A stretch of DNA of 64,000 nucleotides from Flavobacterium sp. 140616W15 (GCF_003668995.1 NZ_CP033068.1:2542001-2606000); one strand, 5' to 3'. Counted from the stretch's first letter, positions 35,937-46,304 are shown. Program-made: numbers and translations. The notes: a model not told the origin generated them from the sequence alone.

Positions 35937-36626
35937 ATGAAAATCATTTCAACCAAAGATAATCTCCAAGTTCTCCACGAAGACAATCACATCATTGTTG
36001 TAAATAAACGCGTAGGCGATATTGTACAAGGTGATAAAACGGGTGACAAACCACTATCTGATGTTGTAAAAGAATACATAAAAGACAAATATAATAAACC
36101 TGGTGACGTATTTTTAGGCGTGATACATCGTTTGGATCGTCCTACAACTGGGATAGTTGTTTTTGCAAGAACAAGCAAAGCATTAACGCGTATGAATGAA
36201 TTATTTAGCAATCGTGAAACTCAAAAAACCTATTGGGCAGTTGTTAAAAATAAACCGTTGGAAGCAAGTGCTAAATTGGTTCATTATTTAAAACGAAACG
36301 AAAAAAACAATACTTCAAAAGCGCATCTAAAAGAAGTTCCAGATAGCAAACTAGCCAGTTTGGATTATACGGTTTTTAAAGAACTTCAGAATTATGTAGC
36401 GCTAGAAATCAATTTACATACAGGCAGACATCACCAAATTAGAGCACAACTTTCGGCAATTGGATCACCTATCAAAGGAGATTTAAAATACGGTTTTGAC
36501 CGAAGTAATCCTGATGGAGGAATTCATCTTCATGCCAGAAAATTAACCTTCATACATCCAGTAACAAAAGAACCACTTACCATTATTGCTCCTACTCCAG
36601 ATGAAGTAATATGGAATGCTTTATGA
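35937..36626 (+). CDS. RluA family pseudouridine synthase
   Basis: A 229-aa RNA pseudouridine synthase without an S4 domain. The catalytic motif GVIHRLDRPTTGIVVFARTSKAL (about residues 62-84, catalytic Asp in HRLDRPTTG) and the C-terminal VALEINLHTGRHHQIRAQL (about 157-175) are clear. RluA-type enzymes of this length (RluC/YqcB-like) modify rRNA or tRNA uridines; the exact site is not predictable. Confidence 0.93.
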   Translation: MKIISTKDNLQVLHEDNHIIVVNKRVGDIVQGDKTGDKPLSDVVKEYIKDKYNKPGDVFLGVIHRLDRPTTGIVVFARTSKALTRMNELFSNRETQKTYWAVVKNKPLEASAKLVHYLKRNEKNNTSKAHLKEVPDSKLASLDYTVFKELQNYVALEINLHTGRHHQIRAQLSAIGSPIKGDLKYGFDRSNPDGGIHLHARKLTFIHPVTKEPLTIIAPTPDEVIWNAL

Positions 36627-36699
36627 TTTTTGAATAAAAACTATTTTATTTAAAATTTTAAAATTAACTTGCATAGTGTAAAACTAAGCTGATTTTAAA

Positions 36700-38028
36700 A
36701 TGGACTATAAAAATGACATCGGTTACAGAAAAGAGACGCTTAAAAAACTATTATTCAACATACAAAAAAGCGAAGATTTAATTATTAAAGCCCTCCATAA
36801 TGATTTCAAGAAACCTGCTTTTGAAGCTGTTTTAACTGAAACTAATTATGTTATTTCTGAACTAAAAGATACCATAAAAAACATTCAAAATTGGGCAAAA
36901 CCACAACGAATACTCCCATCAATACTTAACTTCCCTTCTACAGATTATATCTATAAAGAACCTTACGGAAAAGTATTAATTCTTGCTCCTTGGAACTATC
37001 CTTTTCAACTGGCATTATGCCCCTTAATTTCGGCTGTAGCGGCAGGAAACAAGGTTATTTTAAAGCCTTCTGAACTGACTCCAAAAACAGCAGAAATAAT
37101 AACCGAAATCATCCAAAAAACATTCCACATCAATCATGTCGAAGTGGTACAAGGAGGAGTCGATGTTTCGCAAAAACTTTTAGAGAAGCGCTGGGATTAT
37201 ATATTTTTTACAGGAAGTGTAGCTGTTGGAAAAATTGTTGCAAAAGCTGCCGCTGAGAATCTTACTCCAGTTACACTAGAACTTGGAGGTAAAAACCCAT
37301 GCATTATTGATGAAACTGCGAATTTAAAATTGGCTGCTAAAAGAATTGTCTGGGGTAAATTTATTAATGCTGGACAAACCTGTATTGCCCCCGATTACAT
37401 TTTAATTCATAAGGACATGAAAGTTCATTTTATAGGATATCTAAAAGATGAAATCACCAAAGCTTATGGTAACAACCCACAAGAATCACCCGATTTTGCA
37501 AGAATAATTAACACCAAAAACTGGGTTCGATTAGATAGCATGATTGAGCAAAAAAAAGTTGTTTTTGGAGGACAAACTGATGCTAAAAATCTTTATATTG
37601 CCCCTACACTTATTGACGAGCCAAGCATCGAAAGTGCCATCATGCAAGAAGAAATTTTCGGTCCAATATTACCTATACTCACATACAAAACCGAGGCTGA
37701 TATAAAAAATAGCATTGATCAATACGAAAAACCTTTAGCCTTATATGTGTTTAGTGAAAATCGAAATTTCACAAAAAAAATAATTGCCCGTTATTCATTT
37801 GGTGGAGGATGTATTAATGATACAATTGTACATTTTTCTAATAAAAGACTTCCGTTTGGAGGCGTAGGACATAGTGGTATTGGAGCTTATCATGGAAAAT
37901 TAAGTTTTGATATTTTCTCGCACCATAAAAGCATTGTAAAAAAAGCAAACTGGCTCGACTTACCTATGCGGTATGCTCCATATAAAGACAAATTGGCTAC
38001 GATCAAAAGATTATTAGATTGGATGTAA
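36700..38028 (+). CDS. aldehyde dehydrogenase
   Basis: A 442-aa NAD(P)-dependent ALDH of the class 3/fatty-aldehyde type (shorter than the 480-500 of other classes). It shows LILAPWNYPFQLALCPLISAVAAGNKVILKPSE-like cofactor segments, FFTGSVAVGKIV, catalytic Glu in VTLELGGKNPCI (about residue 205) and catalytic Cys in NAGQTCIAPDYIL (about 239). The C-terminal LPFGGVGHSGIGAYHGKLSFDIFSH is typical of the class. It is monocistronic. Confidence 0.93.
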   Translation: MDYKNDIGYRKETLKKLLFNIQKSEDLIIKALHNDFKKPAFEAVLTETNYVISELKDTIKNIQNWAKPQRILPSILNFPSTDYIYKEPYGKVLILAPWNYPFQLALCPLISAVAAGNKVILKPSELTPKTAEIITEIIQKTFHINHVEVVQGGVDVSQKLLEKRWDYIFFTGSVAVGKIVAKAAAENLTPVTLELGGKNPCIIDETANLKLAAKRIVWGKFINAGQTCIAPDYILIHKDMKVHFIGYLKDEITKAYGNNPQESPDFARIINTKNWVRLDSMIEQKKVVFGGQTDAKNLYIAPTLIDEPSIESAIMQEEIFGPILPILTYKTEADIKNSIDQYEKPLALYVFSENRNFTKKIIARYSFGGGCINDTIVHFSNKRLPFGGVGHSGIGAYHGKLSFDIFSHHKSIVKKANWLDLPMRYAPYKDKLATIKRLLDWM

Positions 38029-38219
38029 ACAAACCAATTTTAGACATTAATTAATGCACATTTAACTTTCTTAATAAACTAGATACTTATGCTAAATCGT
38101 TATACCAAAAAAGTATTTTTAACTTGGTCAATTTAAAAAATATACTACATTTACTACTGATATTTCACAAACTGACAATCTAGAAAACTAAATATAATCG
38201 AATAACTACTTTAAAAAAT

Positions 38220-39017
38220 ATGAATCTTACACAACAACGAATTGAAGAAATCAAAAAAATTGGCTATCAAATAGATTTTTCAGATGTATTTAATCATGCA
38301 TTCGAAAATTATAAAAAAATAGCTCTTTACGCTGGATTAATTATATTTATTTCTTACTTTATACTTGGTGTTTTTGGTTCTGGACTTGTAATCTCAATTT
38401 TTGGGATCGAGAGTTTCTCAAAAGAATCTTTAGAAAACCTCCAAAACTTTAACTTATCTGGAGAATCGCTTGTAATTTATGTAGCAAGTATGCTTGTATT
38501 AGCTTTAGTTATTGCTCCTTTTACAGCTGGCTTTTTAAAAATGGCCGATTGCGCAGACAAAGATGAAGAATTTAATGTATCGACCATATTTTATTACTAC
38601 AGATTACCCTACTTAACAAATATTATTACAGCTACATTGATTATATCAATTATAAATGTGCCTATATCTGTAATACTACAAACTCTAAACTTATCATTCT
38701 TAGGAACAGTAATATCATTGCTAATTTCACTTTTTACTTACCTAACAATACCATTAATTATTTTTGGTAATTTCAACGCTGTAGATGCCATTAAAACTAG
38801 CTTTATGTTAGTTTCAAAACAACCGTTTATACTTGCTTTATTATTAATTGTTTCAGCATTGGCTGCAATGGTAGGATTTATAGGATGTTGTATTGGAGTA
38901 ATTTTTACTATTCCTTTTATATATTCTATGACCTATGCAATCTATTCTTCAATTGTTGGTAAAGACACACTAGAAAAAACTAAAGACTCAAATTCTGGTC
39001 CAAAGATCTTTCTATAA
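38220..39017 (+). CDS. integral membrane protein of unknown function
   Basis: A 265-aa protein with about six hydrophobic helices (residues about 33-62, 87-112, 135-158, 160-182, 195-215 and 217-240) and a soluble N-terminal QRIEEIKKIGYQIDFSDVFNHAFENYKK. Flavobacterial homologues are often mislabelled beta-carotene monooxygenase; no such catalytic residues are visible. It is 61 bp upstream of the hybrid kinase and on the same strand. Confidence 0.8.
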   Translation: MNLTQQRIEEIKKIGYQIDFSDVFNHAFENYKKIALYAGLIIFISYFILGVFGSGLVISIFGIESFSKESLENLQNFNLSGESLVIYVASMLVLALVIAPFTAGFLKMADCADKDEEFNVSTIFYYYRLPYLTNIITATLIISIINVPISVILQTLNLSFLGTVISLLISLFTYLTIPLIIFGNFNAVDAIKTSFMLVSKQPFILALLLIVSALAAMVGFIGCCIGVIFTIPFIYSMTYAIYSSIVGKDTLEKTKDSNSGPKIFL

Positions 39018-39078
39018 AAAAATTAATAAAATATTTCTCCAGAATATATTTAATTAAAACAAAATACCTCGAAAATCT

Positions 39079-42000
39079 ATGGTTCTTAACTATAGTTTTA
39101 TAACAATAATAGCTATTTGGTCAAACCTAACAGGCTTGATCAATAAGCTATTGTTACATAACGACATAGTAAGCAGTAAATCATTTGTTTTTTATAATAG
39201 CCCAAAATTTCCAGCTCTAGGGCTTGCTTTATTGGGCTTTGTTATTTTCTTGATTTACCATTTTTTCAACATAAAAAAGCAATTAGGTAATTTTATTGAA
39301 AAAGAAAAGGAGAACAAAACCTCTGACAAAGAATATCTACTCTATTTTTTGTTTCTAGGAATCACCATTATTGTAATTGAAATAATCAATGAAATTTTTA
39401 AAATAAGACCTAAAAGTTTACTAGTTGTAAATACTTCAATTGGTCTATCCTTTTTATTATTCTATTTTATTACAACCAAAATTGAATACTTACGTAAAAA
39501 TGTACAGTATATCTTCATCACATTATTTTTACTGTTCTTTTTTCACATAATTCGCAATGTGATACTTATTCCAGAAGATATTACTCCCATAATTAGTTTT
39601 ATTGTTGCTTTTTACTTCTCTTACAATATTTTAAAACCGATAAAATTATATTGGTTTTTTTCAGGCTTCTTGTTTTTATTTTTAATTGATGTAACAATAT
39701 CACAATTAGTCCCCTTAAAAACATCAATAATTTTAATTAACTTTTCACTTATTATATTTGTTGTCAGTTACGTAAAATACGCTGTTTTATTAAACCAAAA
39801 TGATAAATTTCGTTTTTCTAATGAAATAGTACATAAAGGAAATTCGCTCACTATTGCAAGCAATCGCAAGGGTGAAATTTTATTTTGTAGCGAAACCATA
39901 ACTGATATCCTCGGATATACTCCTGAAGAAGTCATGGGAATGGCATTTTGGGACCTTACCGAAGATCCAGAATTTATTGGCGAAGAATACCATTTAAATT
40001 ACACAGATAACAAACTCTACATTAGAAAATTAAAGTGTAAAAACGGAGAATATAGACACATCCAATGGAAAGACAAAAAATTCTCTGAAAACCTAATAAT
40101 TGGAATCGGACAAGATATTACAGAACAAATCAATACCCGTGATTTATATAAAAACTTAATTCAAACAGCCACCGATTTAATTTTTGAAACTGACGATGAT
40201 GGTAATTTTATTTTCATCAATGAATTTGCAATTTCAACATTAGGCTATTCTGAATCAGAGATTATCTCACATAATTATTTAGAATTCATTCGTCTAGATT
40301 ACATTACCAATGCAATGCAGTTTTATGAAAATCTAGAAGAAAATCTAAAGAAAAAAGAAAATAATTTCCCTACTATAGAAATCCCTTTATTGACAAAAAA
40401 TCAAGAAGAATTATGGGTTTCACTTAAAGTTATTATCCGTAAGAATGACTTGGGAGAAATAACAGGTTATGCAGGTATTGCAAGAGACATCACCAAACTG
40501 AAAATCATTGAGATAAAAAATAAAATTAGACAAGAAAAAACAGAACATTACAATACTGTATCCAAAAAATTATCGACTACCAACTTTAGTAATTATGAGG
40601 ACACAGACAGTGTTGTTCAATTAATCATCAAAGAAGCTGCAATTGCTTCAAAAACTGAGCGTGTAAGCTATTGGAAATACACAGAAGATACTATTAGTTG
40701 CACAAATCTATACAGCACAGACAATCAGAAACTCGATAAGAAAAGAGTCTTAAAAAAAGAACATTACCCTATTTATTTTGACTCTATAATAAACAAAACT
40801 ATAATTAACGCTCCAAACGTATTTGATCAATTAGAAATATCTGAATTTACAAAAGACACTTTCTTAAAGAACAATATTAAATCGATGTTGGATCTTCCAA
40901 TCTTTACAAACGGACAACTTACTGGTATTCTTTGTTTTGAATCGACGCCAAACAAACGAATTTGGGACAATGAAGACATCAGTTTTGGTCGAACAATTTC
41001 AGATATTATATCTCTCGCTGTTTCATCTCAAATGAGATTAATAGCAGAAAAAAAATTGGAATTCAAGAGTCAGCTATTATCTGCACTGGCATTATGTACT
41101 GAAAAGTTTTTATTAAGTAAAAACACCTCTAAAATGTTTGAAGAAACCTTTGATATAATAGGGAAAGCTTCAAAAGCAGATCATCTGTTTTACTACGAAA
41201 AAGACAACAATACAAAACTTATAAGCCAAAAACACAAATGGGCAAGAAAGGGAGTTGTAAAACAAATTACAAAATTACAAAGTTTTAATACCGAAAAATT
41301 AAGCGAGATATTTGCTCTTGCTCAAAACAAAAAAACACTAAACACATTCACTTCTAAACTTAAAGATTCTTTTTTTAAAGAACTATTAGTCGCCAACGAA
41401 ATCAAATCTATTTTAATTCTCCCTTTATACATCAATGATAAATTCACAGGTTTTATTGGATTTGACGACTGCACTAATGAAAAAAAATGGACTGAAGATG
41501 AAATTTATATTTTACAATCTCTAGCCAATAATATTTCTTCGACCTTAGAAAGAAACAGAAACGAAACTAGAATCCACGAAAGTGAGGAAAAATTTAAGCT
41601 AATTGCAAATAACATCCCTGGTACTGTTTACCTGTCTAAATTTGATGAATTAGTCACAAAAATTTTTCTAAATGACGAGATAGAAAACTTAACTGGTTAT
41701 CCTAAATCAAAGTTTCTAGAGAATAAATTATCTTTCATGTCACTAATACATCCTGATGACAAAGAAAACATCATCAAGACTCAGGTTAGTAATTTAAAAA
41801 AAGGAATCCCTATACATTCTGTTTACAGAATAAAAAGAAAGTCTGGCGAATATATCTGGATAGAAGAATTTGGTGATGTGATCAAAAGAGGAAATACAAT
41901 TGATTTTGTAGGTGGTATTTATTTTGATATTACAAGCAAAAAAGAAGCAGAAGATGCCATAAAAGCCAAACAACTGGCTGAAGCTGCGAATAAATCAAAA

Positions 42001-43137
42001 TCTGATTTCCTGGCAAATATGTCACACGAAATAAGAACTCCCCTAAACGGTATCATTGGTTTTACCAATTTATTAATGAAAACAAACCTACAGGAGATTC
42101 AACAAAAATACATGATTACAGTCAATCAGTCTGCACAATCATTACTCAATATAATAAATGACATTTTAGATTTTTCTAAAATAGAAGCTGGGAAGTTGGA
42201 GTTAAATATTGATCATTATAACATTAGAGAAGTACTCAATCAAGTAATCGATTTAATATTATACGAATCCAACCTTAAAAATCTCAAACTAGAACTTAAC
42301 ATCCATAAAGACATACCTAGTTGTTTTTGGATTGATGTAGTTCGAGTAAAACAGATTCTGATCAATCTACTTGCAAACGCAGTTAAATTCACCGAAAAAG
42401 GAACTATAAAACTCAACGTAACTATTCTAGATAAAATAAACAATATCTATACAATACGCTTTTCCGTTTCTGATACTGGAATCGGAATACTTGAAGAAAA
42501 TAAAAAGCGCATTTTTCAAGCATTTTCACAAGAGGATAGTTCTACTACTCGAAAATTTGGAGGTACAGGATTAGGATTAACCATTTCGAATAAACTACTT
42601 AGCTTAATGGATAGCTATTTAAAATTAGAAAGTAAAATAAATGTAGGGAGTACTTTTTATTTTGATTTAAAGATACAAAGTTGCGATGTATATGATCCTG
42701 TTTTTTTTGAAAGCACTGCCGAAAACAATAATACTATTTATGTCTTAACTGAAGAACAGCTCGCTAAGGAAATAAAATTTCTTATCGTAGAAGACAATAA
42801 CGTTAACCGACTACTACTAAGAGCCACTATAAAAAACCTATTTACGAATGCCATCATATATGATGCTAAAAACGGAAAAGAAGCCGTTGAATTATACAAA
42901 GCAATAGATCCAGACATTATCTTTATGGACATACAAATGCCTGTTATGAATGGATACGAAGCTACTAAAGCAATTCGAAAATTAAAATTAGGCAAAAACA
43001 CACCTATAATTGCAGTTACAGCAGGAGCAGAAAAAGACGAAAAACAGAATTGTATTAATGCCGGAATGACTGGATATATATCAAAACCAATCATAAAAGG
43101 AAGCATTGAAAAAGCCATAATAAAATCTATTATCTAA
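39079..43137 (+). CDS. hybrid sensor histidine kinase (7TM-PAS-PAS-GAF-GAF-PAS-HisKA-HATPase-REC)
   Basis: A 1352-aa hybrid kinase. Residues 1-245 hold about seven hydrophobic segments. PAS1 about 255-360 (GEILFCSETITDILGYTPEEV), PAS2 about 365-475 (ATDLIFETDDDGNFIFINE), GAF about 495-655 and 675-835, and PAS3 about 845-965. HisKA has the phosphoacceptor His in FLANMSHEIRTPLNGIIGF (about 990). HATPase motifs are NLLANAVKFTEKG, DTGIGI and GTGLGLTI. The C-terminal receiver (about 1235-1350) has FLIVEDN and FMDIQMPVMNG. No separate response regulator is adjacent, so output is probably by phosphorelay. Confidence 0.93.
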   Translation: MVLNYSFITIIAIWSNLTGLINKLLLHNDIVSSKSFVFYNSPKFPALGLALLGFVIFLIYHFFNIKKQLGNFIEKEKENKTSDKEYLLYFLFLGITIIVIEIINEIFKIRPKSLLVVNTSIGLSFLLFYFITTKIEYLRKNVQYIFITLFLLFFFHIIRNVILIPEDITPIISFIVAFYFSYNILKPIKLYWFFSGFLFLFLIDVTISQLVPLKTSIILINFSLIIFVVSYVKYAVLLNQNDKFRFSNEIVHKGNSLTIASNRKGEILFCSETITDILGYTPEEVMGMAFWDLTEDPEFIGEEYHLNYTDNKLYIRKLKCKNGEYRHIQWKDKKFSENLIIGIGQDITEQINTRDLYKNLIQTATDLIFETDDDGNFIFINEFAISTLGYSESEIISHNYLEFIRLDYITNAMQFYENLEENLKKKENNFPTIEIPLLTKNQEELWVSLKVIIRKNDLGEITGYAGIARDITKLKIIEIKNKIRQEKTEHYNTVSKKLSTTNFSNYEDTDSVVQLIIKEAAIASKTERVSYWKYTEDTISCTNLYSTDNQKLDKKRVLKKEHYPIYFDSIINKTIINAPNVFDQLEISEFTKDTFLKNNIKSMLDLPIFTNGQLTGILCFESTPNKRIWDNEDISFGRTISDIISLAVSSQMRLIAEKKLEFKSQLLSALALCTEKFLLSKNTSKMFEETFDIIGKASKADHLFYYEKDNNTKLISQKHKWARKGVVKQITKLQSFNTEKLSEIFALAQNKKTLNTFTSKLKDSFFKELLVANEIKSILILPLYINDKFTGFIGFDDCTNEKKWTEDEIYILQSLANNISSTLERNRNETRIHESEEKFKLIANNIPGTVYLSKFDELVTKIFLNDEIENLTGYPKSKFLENKLSFMSLIHPDDKENIIKTQVSNLKKGIPIHSVYRIKRKSGEYIWIEEFGDVIKRGNTIDFVGGIYFDITSKKEAEDAIKAKQLAEAANKSKSDFLANMSHEIRTPLNGIIGFTNLLMKTNLQEIQQKYMITVNQSAQSLLNIINDILDFSKIEAGKLELNIDHYNIREVLNQVIDLILYESNLKNLKLELNIHKDIPSCFWIDVVRVKQILINLLANAVKFTEKGTIKLNVTILDKINNIYTIRFSVSDTGIGILEENKKRIFQAFSQEDSSTTRKFGGTGLGLTISNKLLSLMDSYLKLESKINVGSTFYFDLKIQSCDVYDPVFFESTAENNNTIYVLTEEQLAKEIKFLIVEDNNVNRLLLRATIKNLFTNAIIYDAKNGKEAVELYKAIDPDIIFMDIQMPVMNGYEATKAIRKLKLGKNTPIIAVTAGAEKDEKQNCINAGMTGYISKPIIKGSIEKAIIKSII

Positions 43138-43232
43138 ATACTAAAGAAATAGAATAATAAAAGCATTATTCCAGAAAATATATATAAATTCGTGTATATA
43201 AAATTGATTAAAAACGTTAAAACCATATAATT

Positions 43233-44087
43233 ATGAAATGGAAAGGTACAAGAGAAAGTGATAACGTTGAAGACAGAAGAGGCATGTCATCTGGTGGTAA
43301 AACTATTGTAGGTGGTGGAATAATTGGTATTATAATTTTACTAGTAAATATTTTTGGTGGTGAAAATGCACAATTTATAACTCCTGTATTAGAACAAATG
43401 CAAGGCTCTCAATCCAATCAAACTGAAGCTACTGCACCATTAAGCAAAGAAGATGAAGAATTAGGCCATTTTGTTAAAGCAGTTCTAGCAAGAAACGAAG
43501 AAACTTGGGATAAAATTTTTACCGAAAACGGTATGACATATAAATATCCTAAATTAGTTTTATTTAGAAATTCTGTACAAACTCAATGTGGTGGAGCAAC
43601 ATCGGCATCTGGTCCATTTTATTGTCCTGCCGACCAAAAGGTATACATGGATTTAGCCTTCTTTGAGGAACTAAAAACTAGATTTGGTGCCAAGGGTGGG
43701 GATTTCGCAATTGCATACGTTATAGCACACGAAATAGGACATCACATACAAACATTATTAGGAACATCGGCTAAAATGCGTAAAGCACAAGAAGGAAAAA
43801 GCGAAGCACAAGCTAATAAGCTATCTGTTGCCCTAGAACTTCAAGCCGACTTTTATGCAGGAGTTTGGGCACATTACAACCAGCAATACCTAGAAGAAGG
43901 AGATATTGACGAAGCCTTGAGTGCTGCAAATGCAGTTGGCGATGATGCAATACAGAGTAAAATGCAAGGACAAGTAGTTCCTGACTCATTTACACACGGT
44001 ACATCAGAACAACGAATGTATTGGTTCAAAAAAGGATTTAGTACAGGAGACATCAAACAAGGAGATACATTTGCAGAAATTAGATAA
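43233..44087 (+). CDS. neutral zinc metallopeptidase, YpfJ/KPN_02809 type
   Basis: A 284-aa membrane-anchored putative metalloprotease. The N-terminus MKWKGTRESDNVEDRRG is followed by one transmembrane helix (about residues 26-45), then the peptidase domain with zinc motif VIAHEIGHHIQTLLG (about 162-176) and downstream ELQADFYAGVWAHY, whose Glu is the probable third ligand. The length agrees with the YpfJ family. No physiological substrate is known. Confidence 0.93.
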   Translation: MKWKGTRESDNVEDRRGMSSGGKTIVGGGIIGIIILLVNIFGGENAQFITPVLEQMQGSQSNQTEATAPLSKEDEELGHFVKAVLARNEETWDKIFTENGMTYKYPKLVLFRNSVQTQCGGATSASGPFYCPADQKVYMDLAFFEELKTRFGAKGGDFAIAYVIAHEIGHHIQTLLGTSAKMRKAQEGKSEAQANKLSVALELQADFYAGVWAHYNQQYLEEGDIDEALSAANAVGDDAIQSKMQGQVVPDSFTHGTSEQRMYWFKKGFSTGDIKQGDTFAEIR

Positions 44088-44118
44088 TCTTTCTTTTTTC
44101 TAAAATCATTAAAATTAA

Positions 44119-44157
44119 AAAAGCAACTATTACAAAATAGTTGCTTTTGTTTTTTTG
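44119..44157 (+). terminator. terminator after the metallopeptidase gene
   Basis: AAAAGCAACTATT and AATAGTTGCTTTT are exact 13-bp arms with a 4-nt loop, followed by GTTTTTTT. Confidence 0.88.
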
Positions 44158-44205
44158 AGTCATTGTGAAATTTCGCAAAATGCTATTTTCATGAAACTTT
44201 ATTCC

Positions 44206-44235
44206 ACAAAAAAAGCCTCGAATAAATTCGAGGCT
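44206..44235 (-). terminator. terminator of the tRNA-His transcript
   Basis: On the minus strand, AGCCTCGAAT and ATTCGAGGCT form exact 10-bp arms with a 2-nt loop followed by seven T residues, about 10 bp after the tRNA-His 3' end. Confidence 0.88.
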
Positions 44236-44245
44236 CTTGCTTCTG

Positions 44246-44320
44246 GGTGGATGACCGGGTTCGAACCGGCGACCCTCGGTACCACAAACCGATGCTCTAA
44301 CCAACTGAGCTACAACCACC
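44246..44320 (-). tRNA. tRNA-His(GUG)
   Basis: The minus strand folds as a complete cloverleaf: acceptor GTGGTTG/CATCCAC (one U-U mismatch), D arm GCTC...GAGC, anticodon stem TCGGT/ACCGA with loop TTGTGGT (anticodon GTG), T arm GCCGG-TTCGAAC-CCGGT. A genomic G at -1 (44320) opposite C73 is the tRNA-His identity element. CCA is not encoded. It is single, not in an array. Confidence 0.95.
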
Positions 44321-44402
44321 ATTTTTGCTAGTGCTTAGCGGTGGCAAAGATACAACTAAAGTTGAGTTCTGCAAACAAAAAAACAAAAAATTTTCATCTT
44401 TT

Positions 44403-45119
44403 TTACATCAAATCTCCTAAACTATTGATAGCCAAACATCTTTCAATAGTAAAACCTTCAGCAAAATCTACCCCAACTAACCTCCCTAAGTCTTGCGCAC
44501 GATAATTTAGACTTTCAAGAAAGTTTTTACTCGTTATTGGTGTAGCTGGTTCTTTAGAATTCGCATCATAAAACTGCGAACCGTATGCTAAAATCGATTC
44601 TATTTTCTTTTCAGTGAATCCTGTGATATCTACAACAAAGTCTGGCTCTATATTTTTCCATTGAATATAGTGATAAACTAACTTAGGACGCCATGCAGTT
44701 TGTTGCTCTCCATTAAGAGTAGTCTCTATCTTCATCAACCCTGATAAAAAACAAGCATCAGAAACTAATTTACTTCCTTTCCCATGATCTATATGACGAT
44801 CATCGATTGCATTACACAATACAATCTCTGGTTTATACTTACGAATCATTTTTATCACTTCTAATTGATGCGCTTCGTCATTTACAAAAAAACCATCACG
44901 CATTGCTAAATTCTCTCGTACAGAGACTCCTAATATCTTTGCGGCGGCGGCGGCTTCTAAATCTCTAAGTTCAGCAGATCCACGTGTTCCTAATTCACCT
45001 CGGGTTAAATCAACAATTCCCACTTTTTTCCCTAAAGAAATCTCTTTTAAAATTGTTCCAGCGCAACCTAATTCTACATCATCCGGATGTGCTCCAAAAG
45101 CTAATATATCTAATTTCAT
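44403..45119 (-). CDS. bshB1: bacillithiol biosynthesis deacetylase BshB1
   Basis: A 238-aa zinc-dependent LmbE/PIG-L family deacetylase that removes acetate from GlcNAc-malate in bacillithiol synthesis. The zinc motif LAFGAHPDDVELGCAGTI (about residues 5-22), RGELGTRGSAELRDLEAAAAAKILG, and the distal IDDRHIDHGKGSKLVSDACFLSG (third zinc His) are all BshB1-like. The closest context is the menF-type genes upstream on the same strand, 112 bp away with a repeat between. Confidence 0.93.
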   Translation of the reverse strand: MKLDILAFGAHPDDVELGCAGTILKEISLGKKVGIVDLTRGELGTRGSAELRDLEAAAAAKILGVSVRENLAMRDGFFVNDEAHQLEVIKMIRKYKPEIVLCNAIDDRHIDHGKGSKLVSDACFLSGLMKIETTLNGEQQTAWRPKLVYHYIQWKNIEPDFVVDITGFTEKKIESILAYGSQFYDANSKEPATPITSKNFLESLNYRAQDLGRLVGVDFAEGFTIERCLAINSLGDLM

Positions 45120-45185
45120 TCTTCTATTTTTTTTTATTTAAAGTTTTCTTTGTTTCAGGTTTCTTTGCGACTGAATACTAAATTA

Positions 45186-45209
45186 TCCTTCGACTCCGCT
45201 CAAGATGAC
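45186..45209. repeat. dispersed 24-bp repeat, intergenic copy
   Basis: TCCTTCGACTCCGCTCAAG followed by ATGAC lies between bshB1 and the isochorismate synthase gene. It differs by one base from the copy inside purL at 51789-51812. It is related at its ends to the terminal repeats at 26993 and 27097. Confidence 0.8.
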
Positions 45210-45231
45210 GCTGCAACTGAAAACTAATTTT

Positions 45232-46299
45232 TTATTTTATATTCAAAACTCTTTTCATCGTCATTGATTTATTCACACTTTCCTCCCACTCCTTTTCAGG
45301 AATACTTTCTTTTGTAATTCCACATCCCATATACAAAATAGCCTCAGAATTACGAATTTGCATGCTACGTAAATTCACAAATAAATCAGAGCTTATCGAA
45401 TTAGAAGCAAAACTACTATTTAACTCACCTAGAAAACCAGAATAGAAAGTTCTATCGTAATTTTCATTTTCCAGAATAAATGCTCTAGATTTCTTTTTAG
45501 GATAACCACAAACCGCAGGTGTCGGATGCAATAAATCAATCACCTCATCTAAACTAGAATCTGCATTTAAAACTCCCGAAATATCGGTTTTTATATGCCA
45601 GATACTTCCTGCATTAGCACTATACGGCTCAGTAACTTCAACAGATGAAGCTACATCTCCTAATCTTTTTACAATAAAATCAGTAACATATTGCTGTTCG
45701 TCTTTTTCTTTTTGTTGCCACACAACATCAGATGCCGAAGCTGCCTTTTGAGTTCCTGCCAAAGCAGTAGTTTCAAAAACATTTCCGTTTGCTTTAAGTA
45801 ATTGTTCTGGCGTTGCTCCCATCCAAAAACCAACTTCGGGATGAAAGAAACAATATGCTAACGTTGTTGGGTATAAATTTGCTAAATTTTGAAATGTTTC
45901 AATAAAATCAAAATCTTTCAAAGGAACAATTTCGCTTCGTGATAAAACTACTTTTTGGAATTCGTTATTTACAATCGCTCCAACTCCATTTGCTACTAAT
46001 GTTTCAAATTGTTTTTCAGCATTAACATCAACGTTCAAACCAACTATATCAACTAGACTTACTGATCTTGTTTCTAATTCACTAGTGCAAATTTGAGATT
46101 CATTTTCAGGAATAAGAACAATTTGTTTCTTATCAAAAGAAGCTAGTACAAACCCTTTTTCTTTATAATCAATAACTTTATGTAACGTGTTATTTTGTTG
46201 CAACAAAGCAATAATTGTATCCGACTTAGGTTTTTTATAAAGTACAAAAGGCAAATTCTGCTCTTTGTGTTTTTTTATTTTAGAAAAAAATTCATTCAT
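45232..46299 (-). CDS. menF: isochorismate synthase
   Basis: A 355-aa chorismate-binding enzyme that converts chorismate to isochorismate, presumably for menaquinone. The motifs KVVLSRSEIVPL, ATPEQLLKANGNVFETTALAGT, LHPTPAVCGYPKKKSRAF, YDRTFYSGFLGEL and the C-terminal LYMGCGITKES match the MenF/EntC group, including the Lys and Glu/Mg ligands. The length is at the short end of the family. It is 5 nt downstream of a hotdog thioesterase gene. Siderophore use is the alternative, but no siderophore genes are present. Confidence 0.88.
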   Translation of the reverse strand: MNEFFSKIKKHKEQNLPFVLYKKPKSDTIIALLQQNNTLHKVIDYKEKGFVLASFDKKQIVLIPENESQICTSELETRSVSLVDIVGLNVDVNAEKQFETLVANGVGAIVNNEFQKVVLSRSEIVPLKDFDFIETFQNLANLYPTTLAYCFFHPEVGFWMGATPEQLLKANGNVFETTALAGTQKAASASDVVWQQKEKDEQQYVTDFIVKRLGDVASSVEVTEPYSANAGSIWHIKTDISGVLNADSSLDEVIDLLHPTPAVCGYPKKKSRAFILENENYDRTFYSGFLGELNSSFASNSISSDLFVNLRSMQIRNSEAILYMGCGITKESIPEKEWEESVNKSMTMKRVLNIK

Positions 46300-46304
46300 T
46301 ATAA

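Noticed and set aside
38220..39017. Beta-carotene 15,15'-monooxygenase annotation
   Set aside because: The protein is a multi-span membrane protein without the four-His iron site of carotenoid oxygenases; the label is a propagated error.
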